The notes below the pieces were generated by a model. The model worked only from the letters and a program-made list of their open reading frames with translations. It did not search any database and was not told the origin of the DNA. A program made the position numbers and the translations under genes. From contig NZ_JACVZE010000005.1 of NCBI RefSeq assembly GCF_015461805.1, positions 124,001 through 188,000 on the forward strand: DNA of 64,000 nucleotides, in the 5' to 3' direction. How positions within the stretch are numbered: the stretch's first letter is position 1; the number at the start of each line of letters is the position of its first letter. Origin of the DNA: Pseudomonas pisciculturae. Its GTDB lineage: Bacteria > Pseudomonadota > Gammaproteobacteria > Pseudomonadales > Pseudomonadaceae. Positions 57,671 through 64,000 of the stretch are shown one piece after another.

Positions 57671-58363
57671 ATGCCACTGAGCGCCTACCTCCATACCGTT
57701 GACCTGTGCGTGCTGTGTTATTGCCGTACTGGTGGCGAACTCAAGTTGCTGCTGAACAAGCGCGACGCCGAACCCTTCGCCGGGCACTGGGCGCTGCCGG
57801 GGGTGGTGGTTAACGGCGGCGTGCAAGACCTCAGCCTCAAGGATGCGGTGGAGCGGTTGCGCGCCAGTGACAAGGTGGGGTTAAAGCTGGCCTGGAGCGA
57901 ACAGGTGGGCACCGTGGGCGACGCGTTTCGCGACCCGCGCTGTTGGTCGTCATCCACTTATTACCTGGCGATTGTTGCGGATGAGGTGCAATTGGCTGAG
58001 CATCAGGCCTGGTTTGCGTTGGACGCGGTAGCCGATGGCAGTATCAAGCTGCCGTTTGATCACAACCTGATCGTGGCGGCGGTGCAGGAGCGGCTGTTGT
58101 CCAAGTCGCTGTACAGCAGCTTGCCGTTGATGTTTTTGGGTGATGAATTCAGCGCTCCGGAGGCGACCACTATTTTTTCCGTGGTGTTGGCGCGGCCGGT
58201 GCTGAAGACCAGTATTCGTCAGCGGTTGTTGAAGCTGACCGAGGCGGGGTATTTGCGTGAGACGGGGCGCAAGAAGAATGGTGAAGGCGGTAGGCCGCAG
58301 GCGACGGTGGAGAGCCTCAAGCCTGGAGAGGTCTACTTTTTTGATCGTAGTTTTGCGGACTAG
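57671..58363 (+). CDS. nrtR: NrtR, NUDIX-type repressor of NAD salvage
   Basis: The protein has 230 residues. The N-terminal two thirds resemble a NUDIX domain (LLLNKRDAEPFAGHWALPGV, then DAVERLRASDKVG). The normal catalytic box with its glutamates is not intact, as is usual for NrtR sensors that bind ADP-ribose without hydrolysing it. The C-terminal part is a winged helix (LKTSIRQRLLKLTEAGYLRE, then RKKNGEGGRPQ). It is divergent from pncA-pncB-nadE, with a palindrome in between. Confidence 0.88.
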   Translation: MPLSAYLHTVDLCVLCYCRTGGELKLLLNKRDAEPFAGHWALPGVVVNGGVQDLSLKDAVERLRASDKVGLKLAWSEQVGTVGDAFRDPRCWSSSTYYLAIVADEVQLAEHQAWFALDAVADGSIKLPFDHNLIVAAVQERLLSKSLYSSLPLMFLGDEFSAPEATTIFSVVLARPVLKTSIRQRLLKLTEAGYLRETGRKKNGEGGRPQATVESLKPGEVYFFDRSFAD

Positions 58364-58392
58364 GCCCTACCCCAAAAACAATGAAGATCCAA

Positions 58393-58482
58393 TGTGGGAG
58401 CGGGCTTGCTCGCGAAGGCGTTATGTCAGTCAACTCATCCTTCGACTGATACACCGCCTTCGCGAGCAAGCCCGCTCCCACA
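58393..58482. repeat. Paired REP element, GCGAG subtype
   Basis: Two inverted copies of a different REP subtype, core CGGGCTTGCTCGCGAAGGCG and its inverse, still bordered by TGTGGGAG and CTCCCACA. It lies between convergent nrtR and the dehydrogenase gene. Confidence 0.88.
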
Positions 58483-58502
58483 TTTTTGCTCTGCGTATGC
58501 CT

Positions 58503-59276
58503 TTAGTTCATCCAGTTGCCACCATCGACGTTGTAGGTCTGGGCCACCACATAGTCGGCATCTTTTGACGCGAGAAAAATCGCCATCCCGGTAAGATCCT
58601 GCGCCGTCCCCATCCGCCCAAACGGCACCTCCTCCCCTACCCGCCGTTTCTTCTCCCCAGGCGCCAGCCCTTCATGCTTGGCAAACAGCGCGTCCACCCC
58701 ATCCCAATGCTCTCCATCTACCACGCCGGGGGCGATGGCATTGACGTTGATGCCCTGCTTGATCAGATTCAACCCCGCCGACTGAGTGAGGCTGATCACC
58801 GCCGCCTTGGTCGCGCAGTACACCGCGACTAGCGGCTCGCCACGCCGCCCGGCCTGGCTGGCCATGTTGATGATCTTGCCGCCGTGGCCCTGGCTGATCA
58901 TCTGCCGCGCGGCGGCTTGCAACGTAAATAACGTACCGGCGACGTTGATCGAGAACAGCCGGTCAAAGCTGTCGCGAGTGATGTCGACGATGGGCGCCAG
59001 GTCAAACAGCGCCGCATTGTTGATCAGGATATCCAGCTTGCCGGCATGCGCCACCACAGCGGCAATTGCGTCGTCGATAGAGGCTTGGTCGGTGACATCC
59101 ATGGCCACCGCATAGGCCTGTGGGCCCAGCTGCGCCGCGGTCTCCTGCGCCCGTTGCAGGTTGATATCGGCGATGGCAACGGTGGCACCTTCGTCGATGT
59201 AAGCCTGGGCAAAGGCGCGACCGATGCCCCGCGCCGAACCGGTGATCAGCGCGCTTTTACCTTCAAGTCGTTTCAT
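58503..59276 (-). CDS. Short-chain dehydrogenase, probably polyol (sorbitol/galactitol type)
   Basis: The protein has 257 residues, a classical SDR. The NAD-binding GSARGIG motif lies near residue 12, NNAA near 86, and the catalytic serine and YCATK lie in the middle. The C-terminal end, GQTYNVDGGNWMN in form (here AQTYNVDGGNWMN), is typical of L-iditol/sorbitol 2-dehydrogenases. It likely oxidises a sugar alcohol to a ketose with NAD. It starts 18 nt after the binding-protein gene on the same strand, so the two form an operon. Exact substrate is not decided by the sequence. Confidence 0.85.
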   Translation of the reverse strand: MKRLEGKSALITGSARGIGRAFAQAYIDEGATVAIADINLQRAQETAAQLGPQAYAVAMDVTDQASIDDAIAAVVAHAGKLDILINNAALFDLAPIVDITRDSFDRLFSINVAGTLFTLQAAARQMISQGHGGKIINMASQAGRRGEPLVAVYCATKAAVISLTQSAGLNLIKQGINVNAIAPGVVDGEHWDGVDALFAKHEGLAPGEKKRRVGEEVPFGRMGTAQDLTGMAIFLASKDADYVVAQTYNVDGGNWMN

Positions 59277-59294
59277 GGCGATGTCCTGTAAAAA

Positions 59295-60605
59295 TCACTT
59301 CGGGTAACCGGCGCGCTTCATCTCGCGCTCGGTGGTGGCCTGGGCTTGCAGCAAGGCTTGGTCAACCGACATGCCGCCGGTGAGCGCCGCCGAGAAGAAC
59401 TTGCCCACCGACGTGCCGATGGCCTGGAACTCGGGGATGGTCACGTACTGGATGCCCACATAGGGCACCGGCTTGGCAGACGGGTGCGCGGGGTCGGCGT
59501 GTTTCATCATCTCCAGGGTCACCTGGGCAAACGGCGCGGCCTTCAAGTAGGCGTCGCTGTAGGTGGACTGGCGCGTGCCCGGCGGTACGTTAGTGATGCC
59601 GTCTTTATCGGCGACCAGTTGGATGTAGTCCTTGGAAGTGGCCCAGGCAATAAAGGCCTTGGCCGCATCCTTGTGCTTGGAGGTGGCCGGGATCGCCAAC
59701 GACCAGGCGTACAACCACGACGAGCCCTTGTCGGTGACTTCGGTCGGCGCGGCGGCGAAACCGACGCTGTCGGCGACTTTGCTTTGGCTCTTGTCGGTGG
59801 TGAAGGAGCCGGCCACGCTGGCATCGACCCAAATCGCGCATTTACCGCTGTTGAACAACGCCAGGGTTTCATTGAAGCCGTTGCTGGAGACGCCCGGAGG
59901 GCCATATTGCTTGAGGGTGTTGACGTAGAAGTTGGCGGCGGCGGTCCACTCGGGGCTGGTCAGTTCGGGCTTCCACTGCTCGTCGAACCAGCGCGCACCA
60001 AAGGCGTTGGCCATGGTGCTCAGCAAGGCGACGTTTTCACCCCAACCGGCCTTGCCGCGCAGGCACAGACCGTATTGGTCCTTGGACTTGGCTGTGAGCT
60101 TGGAGGCGAATTCGCCGAGCTGGGTCCAAGTGGGGTGCGCGGGCATGCTCAGGCCAGCTTGCTTGAACAGGTCGGTGCGGTAATAGGTGACCGTGCTTTC
60201 GCCATAAAACGGCAAGGCGTACAGGGTGTTGTTAACCGACAGGCCCTGGCGTACCGAGGGGAAGATGTCGTCGGCATCATAATCGGCCGGCAGTTCGGTA
60301 AGCGGTTCCAACCAGTGCTTGGCGCCCCACAGCGGGGTTTCGTAGGTGCCGATGGTCAGTACGTCGAATTGCCCGCCCTGGGTGGCGATATCGGTGGTGA
60401 GGCGTTGGCGCAGCACGTTTTCTTCGAGCACTACCCAGTTCAGTTTGATGTCGGGGTGCTGCGCTTCGAACACCTTGGACAGGCGCTGCATGCGGATCAT
60501 ATCGCTGTTGTTGACCGTGGCGATGGTGACGGTATCGGCGGCGTGACCGGGCATGGCCAGCGCCAGGCCAGAAAGCAGGAACAACGCTTGCGGGAGCTTG
60601 GACAT
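59295..60605 (-). CDS. Periplasmic sugar/polyol-binding protein of an ABC transporter
   Basis: The protein has 436 residues with a Sec signal peptide ending near residue 22 (GLALAMPGHA). It is a family 1 solute-binding protein (DTVTIATVNNSDMIRMQRLS, YALPFYGESTVTYYRTDLFK, WSLAIPATSKHKDAAKAFI). It resembles the mannitol/sorbitol-binding proteins MtlE and SmoE. In those operons permease and ATPase genes follow directly; here the next gene is the dehydrogenase, so the protein would need permeases encoded elsewhere. Confidence 0.85.
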   Translation of the reverse strand: MSKLPQALFLLSGLALAMPGHAADTVTIATVNNSDMIRMQRLSKVFEAQHPDIKLNWVVLEENVLRQRLTTDIATQGGQFDVLTIGTYETPLWGAKHWLEPLTELPADYDADDIFPSVRQGLSVNNTLYALPFYGESTVTYYRTDLFKQAGLSMPAHPTWTQLGEFASKLTAKSKDQYGLCLRGKAGWGENVALLSTMANAFGARWFDEQWKPELTSPEWTAAANFYVNTLKQYGPPGVSSNGFNETLALFNSGKCAIWVDASVAGSFTTDKSQSKVADSVGFAAAPTEVTDKGSSWLYAWSLAIPATSKHKDAAKAFIAWATSKDYIQLVADKDGITNVPPGTRQSTYSDAYLKAAPFAQVTLEMMKHADPAHPSAKPVPYVGIQYVTIPEFQAIGTSVGKFFSAALTGGMSVDQALLQAQATTEREMKRAGYPK

Positions 60606-60691
60606 AGCGGTTTCTACCTGTTGTTTTTGTTGTTGAGGGCCGATTACAGCAGCTTGCCCGCCCCCTCACAAACCCGTTGCGGATGCTCGAC

Positions 60692-60733
60692 TGGTACTTT
60701 TTTAACCGGCGGTCTCAGGTTAAAAAAGTATCA
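60692..60733. promoter_or_regulatory. Long inverted repeat in the divergent araC/binding-protein spacer
   Basis: TGGTACTTTTTTAACC (60692-60707) and GGTTAAAAAAGTATCA (60718-60733) match as inverted repeats at 15 of 16 positions with a 10-bp spacer. It may be an operator for the AraC protein or a cruciform/terminator-like element. Confidence 0.6.
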
Positions 60734-60816
60734 GTGCAGGGTAAAACCAGCAGTAGCGCTCAGCGCACACAGGCGCGTATTTTGAAGCGATCCCAAGAAC
60801 GATAAGAAGTCTCGCC

Positions 60817-61707
60817 ATGCCTGCCAGCCGCGCCCAGCTGTTCGAGCACCGCCCCGCCGAGCTGGAAGTGATCCTGCCCGAGCCAGACCACTGCTTTCGC
60901 TGGTTCGAGCACGACTACCCCTATGATCTGGCACGCTGGAACCACCATCCCGAGTTCGAAATCCACCTGATCCGCCAAGGCAGCGGCAAGTTGGTGGCAG
61001 GCGACTACATCGGTGCCTTCAGCGCTGGGCATGTGGCGCTGATCGGCCCAGACCTGCCCCACGACTGGATCGGCGAACTGGCCCCTGGTGAACACCTCGC
61101 AGGCCGCGACGTAGTGCTGCAATTTGATGGCGCCGCCCTCCTCACGTTGCGCAAGGCCCTGCCAGAGCTGGGCGATTTACAGCCGCTGTTTGAACAGGCC
61201 CGGCGCGGCCTGGAATTCAGCGGCGACACGGCCATGAAGGCAGCACGCCTGATGGAAAACATCGGCCAGGCCCACGGCCTGCAACGACTGATCCTGTTCC
61301 TGCAACTGCTCGACACCCTGAAAAACGCCCCGCCGCCCCAGATAAAGGCCCTCGCCAGCCCTTGCTACGCCCCCACCCTGGACGCCCGCAGTGCCGAACG
61401 AATCAACCGCGCCTTCGACTACCTGATGCGTGAACTCACCGGCGACGTGCGCCTGTCGGTGATTGCGCAACGACTGGAGATGAGCGAGCCAGGCTTTTCG
61501 CGCTTCTTCAAACGCAACACGGGCCACGGTTTTATTGACTTGATGCGCAAGTTCCGCGTGCAGCGCGCCTGCCGGCTGCTGCTGCAAAGCGAGATGTCGG
61601 TGGCGGCCATCTGCTTTGAGGTGGGCTACGCCAACCTGTCCAATTTCAACCGGCACTTTCGGATCGAGATGCAGCAAACGCCGAGTGAATATCGGCGTGC
61701 GCGATAG
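60817..61707 (+). CDS. AraC-family regulator (MtlR-like)
   Basis: The protein has 296 residues. The N-terminal cupin-like effector part includes NHHPEFEIHLIRQGSGKLVA. The C-terminal region has two helix-turn-helix units (LSVIAQRLEMSEPGFSRFFK, then VAAICFEVGYANLSNFNRHF) ending in TPSEYRRAR. The type resembles the mannitol regulator MtlR of P. fluorescens. It is divergent from the binding-protein/dehydrogenase pair and probably activates it in response to a sugar alcohol. Confidence 0.85.
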   Translation: MPASRAQLFEHRPAELEVILPEPDHCFRWFEHDYPYDLARWNHHPEFEIHLIRQGSGKLVAGDYIGAFSAGHVALIGPDLPHDWIGELAPGEHLAGRDVVLQFDGAALLTLRKALPELGDLQPLFEQARRGLEFSGDTAMKAARLMENIGQAHGLQRLILFLQLLDTLKNAPPPQIKALASPCYAPTLDARSAERINRAFDYLMRELTGDVRLSVIAQRLEMSEPGFSRFFKRNTGHGFIDLMRKFRVQRACRLLLQSEMSVAAICFEVGYANLSNFNRHFRIEMQQTPSEYRRAR

Positions 61708-61756
61708 CGTTGGGTGTAGGGAAAGCGCTGGTACAGCCAGCCCATGCATCGACTGA

Positions 61757-61789
61757 CACACCGCCATCGCGGGCAAGCCCGCTCCCACA
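61757..61789. repeat. Single REP element
   Basis: One REP copy in inverse orientation (CGCGGGCAAGCCCGCTCCCACA) without its own partner nearby, just after the araC-type gene. The core differs from its neighbours (GGGCAAGCCCGC). Confidence 0.75.
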
Positions 61790-61824
61790 TTTTGGCCAAT
61801 TGCATCCTTTGGAATGCGGTTAAC

Positions 61825-61909
61825 TGTGGGAGGGGGCTTGCCCCCGATGGCGGTGGGTCAGCCACTGAATTTCTTAACTGACAGCTGCAATCGGGGGCAA
61901 GCCCGCACA
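61825..61909. repeat. Paired REP element with a worn right arm
   Basis: The left arm is the standard GGGGGCTTGCCCCC type. The right arm, TCGGGGGCAAGCCCGCACA, has lost the CCTCCCACA ending. It lies between the convergent araC-type and DUF606 genes. Confidence 0.82.
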
Positions 61910-61921
61910 CTTTTATCGTCG

Positions 61922-62377
61922 TCAATCCACCTGGCGGGTATTGCTGCGATACATGAACACCAACGCCAACGCCAACAACAGCATCGCAACGATGCGGCTA
62001 CCCGACAGCTCGATCGCCGGGTTACCCAGCCAGCCAAAGTTGTCGATCAACATGCCCATGCCCAACTGCCCGACAATCACCGCCACCGTCGCAACCGCCG
62101 TACCCACGACAGGCACTGCGCCGACCATCACGATCATGTACACCACGCCGAACAACGCGCCGGTGAGTTGCCATTTCGGCACATCCAACAGGCTGATGGC
62201 CTGGGTCGGTTCGAAGAAGAAAATCAGCAGTGCCGTAGTCAGCGCCCCCACGGCAAACGTCAGCAGGCTACTGCGCAACACACCCACCGACTGCCCCAGG
62301 CGCCCATTGATCGCCGCCTGTACGCTCAACACCGCGCCGGCAGCAATTACCAACACCAATAACAGAATCAAATTCAT
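61922..62377 (-). CDS. DUF606/YdcZ-type small membrane protein (second of pair)
   Basis: The protein has 151 residues from ATG at 62377 with an overlapping GAGGGTAAGG site. Five hydrophobic segments cover most of it (LILLLVLVIAAGAVL, LTGALFGVVYMIVMVGAVPV, VGQLGMGMLIDNFGWLG). It belongs to the DUF606 part of the drug/metabolite transporter superfamily, whose members often occur as gene pairs and may pair in the membrane. Substrate unknown. It lies 4 nt after the first member. Confidence 0.82.
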   Translation of the reverse strand: MNLILLLVLVIAAGAVLSVQAAINGRLGQSVGVLRSSLLTFAVGALTTALLIFFFEPTQAISLLDVPKWQLTGALFGVVYMIVMVGAVPVVGTAVATVAVIVGQLGMGMLIDNFGWLGNPAIELSGSRIVAMLLLALALVFMYRSNTRQVD

Positions 62378-62381
62378 CGCC

Positions 62382-62870
62382 TTACCCTCGTGCAATCAGA
62401 ACAAGTGCCGCCACAATCAACGCCAGGGCTATCCAACGCTCACCGTTGACCCGCTTGCGCGCAGTGCCAAACCAGCCGAAGTGGTCGATCAACACGCTCT
62501 TGCCCACTTGCCCCGACAGAATCGCAATCATGGTCATGGCAATGCCGATATGGGGCGTGGCCAGGGTCAGCACCACCACATACATCGGCCCCAGGAAGCC
62601 ACCGATCAACTGCCAGCGCGGCAGGTCAGCCAGTGCCGGGCCTTTTTTGGGGCCGCTGAACAGCAGCAGCAAATACAAGATCGCCGAGCCAACACCAAAG
62701 ATGCTCAACGTCGCCCACAAATGCCCCACCTGCACACCCAATGGCCCGAGCAAGCCAGCCTCTACCGACAGGCCCATGCCCGCCAGGATCACCAGCGGCA
62801 ACAACAGCAGCCGCAACAGATTTTTCTTCGGTGTAGCGCGCGCCACACCGTCCACAGAACTCGCCTGCAT
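62382..62870 (-). CDS. DUF606/YdcZ-type small membrane protein (first of pair)
   Basis: The protein has 162 residues with about five hydrophobic segments (LLRLLLLPLVILAGMGLSVE, LIGGFLGPMYVVVLTLATPH, LSGQVGKSVLIDHFGWFGT). The GQVGKSVLIDHFGW segment parallels GQLGMGMLIDNFGW of its neighbour, so the two are homologous halves of a probable heterodimer. It is divergent from a LysR gene with a 117-bp spacer, which suggests LysR control. Confidence 0.82.
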   Translation of the reverse strand: MQASSVDGVARATPKKNLLRLLLLPLVILAGMGLSVEAGLLGPLGVQVGHLWATLSIFGVGSAILYLLLLFSGPKKGPALADLPRWQLIGGFLGPMYVVVLTLATPHIGIAMTMIAILSGQVGKSVLIDHFGWFGTARKRVNGERWIALALIVAALVLIARG

Positions 62871-62987
62871 ACATCACCTGCATTTCATTAAAGGAAACAT
62901 GGCGTGCATTATCCGGTGGCCGTGCTGTGCGATAAATGGGAGCATGCAGACAACACCTTTGCGAGAAACGCACAGCCAGGAGCCGCA

Positions 62988-63920
62988 ATGCAGGGTTTGA
63001 ATGAACTGAGTTTCAAGGCACTGCGCCTGTTCGTCGCCGTGTTGGACTTTGGCAGCTTCTCCGAAGTCGCACGCCGCGAGGGCCTGGCGCCCTCCTCCAT
63101 CTCGCGGCAAATCCAGTTGATGGAACAGGCCCTCGGCCAACAGTTGCTGTACCGCCACACCCGTGCCGTCAGCCCCACCGAAGCTGGTCGCCTGCTGGGG
63201 CGCCATGCGCGGTTGATGCTCGAACAACTGGAAGCCGCCGGCCAAGCCCTGCAGGAGCAGGAAAGCGAACCCAGCGGCCTGGTGCGCATCAATGCGCCGA
63301 TGGTGTTCGGCCAGCGTCACCTGTCGCCGTGGCTGGGTGAGTTGTGCCGCCGCTACCCAAAGTTGCAACTGGATATCCAGCAAACCGATACGTACGTCGA
63401 CCCCCTGCAAGACGGCACCGACCTGCTGTTTCGCATCGGCGTGCTTAACGACTCCGGTATGCAGGCACGCATCTTCGCGCCTCAACGCTTTCGCATCGCC
63501 GCCAGCCCCGCCTACCTGGCCAGGCACGGCACGCCCCAACACCCCGACGAACTCCTCCACCACCAGTGCCTGGCCTATAAAGGCATCACGGGCCAACAGC
63601 GCTGGTTCTTCCGCCGTGAAGGCGGCGACTGGACGCCCTACAGCGTCAAAGGCCCCATCACCGGCAACCACGCCGACACCCTAACCCACGCCGCCGAACA
63701 AGGCCTGGGGCTGGTGGTGTTCCCTTCCTGGCTGATTGGCGAAGGCCTGCGCGCCGGCACGTTGCAGGCGGTGCTGACAGAGTACGAAGTGGCGACGACG
63801 CTGGAGCCGCAGCAGATTGCAGCGCTGTGGCCCGGCAGCCGACGGTTGTCGCTGAAGGTGAGGACGGTGATTGATTATTTTGTAGAGTGTTTTGGGGTGG
63901 TGCCGTATTGGGATCGGTAG
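62988..63920 (+). CDS. LysR-family transcriptional regulator
   Basis: The protein has 310 residues from ATG at 62988 with CCAGGAG upstream. The N-terminal helix-turn-helix (LRLFVAVLDFGSFSEVARRE, then PSSISRQIQLMEQALGQQLL) and the two-lobed effector domain (LVRINAPMVFGQRHLSPWLG onward) are typical of the CrgA/DsdC-like branch that ends with a free C-terminus (GVVPYWDR). It probably regulates the divergent DUF606 pair and itself. Confidence 0.88.
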   Translation: MQGLNELSFKALRLFVAVLDFGSFSEVARREGLAPSSISRQIQLMEQALGQQLLYRHTRAVSPTEAGRLLGRHARLMLEQLEAAGQALQEQESEPSGLVRINAPMVFGQRHLSPWLGELCRRYPKLQLDIQQTDTYVDPLQDGTDLLFRIGVLNDSGMQARIFAPQRFRIAASPAYLARHGTPQHPDELLHHQCLAYKGITGQQRWFFRREGGDWTPYSVKGPITGNHADTLTHAAEQGLGLVVFPSWLIGEGLRAGTLQAVLTEYEVATTLEPQQIAALWPGSRRLSLKVRTVIDYFVECFGVVPYWDR

Positions 63921-64000
63921 ATCCGCACCTGACGAAATTTCTGACTGGTAAAAGTAGGTCCGTTCTGAATTTTCGGGCCACTATTTTTAGTGAGCAGCAC

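Noticed and set aside
63658..63981. A minus-strand frame at the right edge
   Set aside because: It is mostly opposite the LysR gene with no family signature; the last 80 bases of the window hold nothing I can identify.

Overview
The window reads as a Pseudomonas chromosome of the fluorescens group. Four things support this. A complete block of pyoverdine peptide-synthetase genes sits beside fpvA and the end of pvdE. All coding is GC-rich. Pseudomonas-type REP palindromes (core GGGGGCTTGCCCCC) recur between genes. The remaining genes (urtABCDE-type transporter, formamidase, nrtR/pncA/pncB/nadE) match pseudomonad gene sets. I saw no tRNA, rRNA, insertion sequence, phage or CRISPR array.

1-34.7 kb, pyoverdine locus. 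The 3' end of pvdE and the receptor gene fpvA run rightward and meet a leftward block: pvdI, pvdJ, pvdD and a small alpha/beta hydrolase. The three synthetases hold eight modules: C-A-T-E, C-A-T-E, C-A-T (PvdI); C-A-T, C-A-T (PvdJ); C-A-T-E, C-A-T, C-A-T-TE (PvdD). Reading the A-domain pocket residues gives D-Ser, D-Ser, Ser, Gly, Asp, D-X, Ser, X. X has the same pocket twice (DGEFCGGVT) and is probably an ornithine or hydroxyornithine type residue. Module 7 has no epimerase, yet its T domain and the following C domain look like those that flank an epimerase.

34.7-38.7 kb. A hicAB toxin-antitoxin pair, an MFS exporter divergent from a TetR regulator with two identical 17-bp operators between them, and a MATE exporter.

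38.7-54.7 kb, amide/urea use. fmdA-fmdB (formamidase and zinc-ribbon protein) and urtABCDE lie on the same strand and are probably one functional unit. They are separated by a 5-kb cassette: a GntR regulator and a divergent operon of a PcaB-like lyase, a DctA-type carrier and a class II fumarase-like enzyme. The cassette looks like a small pathway that releases fumarate from an unknown substrate. Divergent from urtA is an unusual fusion of an NCS1-type permease, a cysteine cluster, a histidine kinase and a receiver, followed by a LuxR-type response regulator. This is probably a transporter-like sensor that controls urt/fmd.

54.8-58.4 kb, NAD salvage. The operon pncA-pncB-nadE runs leftward, with divergent nrtR and an NrtR-like palindrome between them.

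58.5-61.7 kb. A short-chain dehydrogenase, a sugar/polyol binding protein and a divergent AraC regulator resemble a polyol (mannitol/sorbitol) operon, but no permease or ATPase genes are present here.

61.9-64 kb. Two small DUF606/YdcZ membrane proteins and a divergent LysR regulator. Six paired REP elements and one single copy lie between 42.5 and 62 kb. Two of them sit inside operons.
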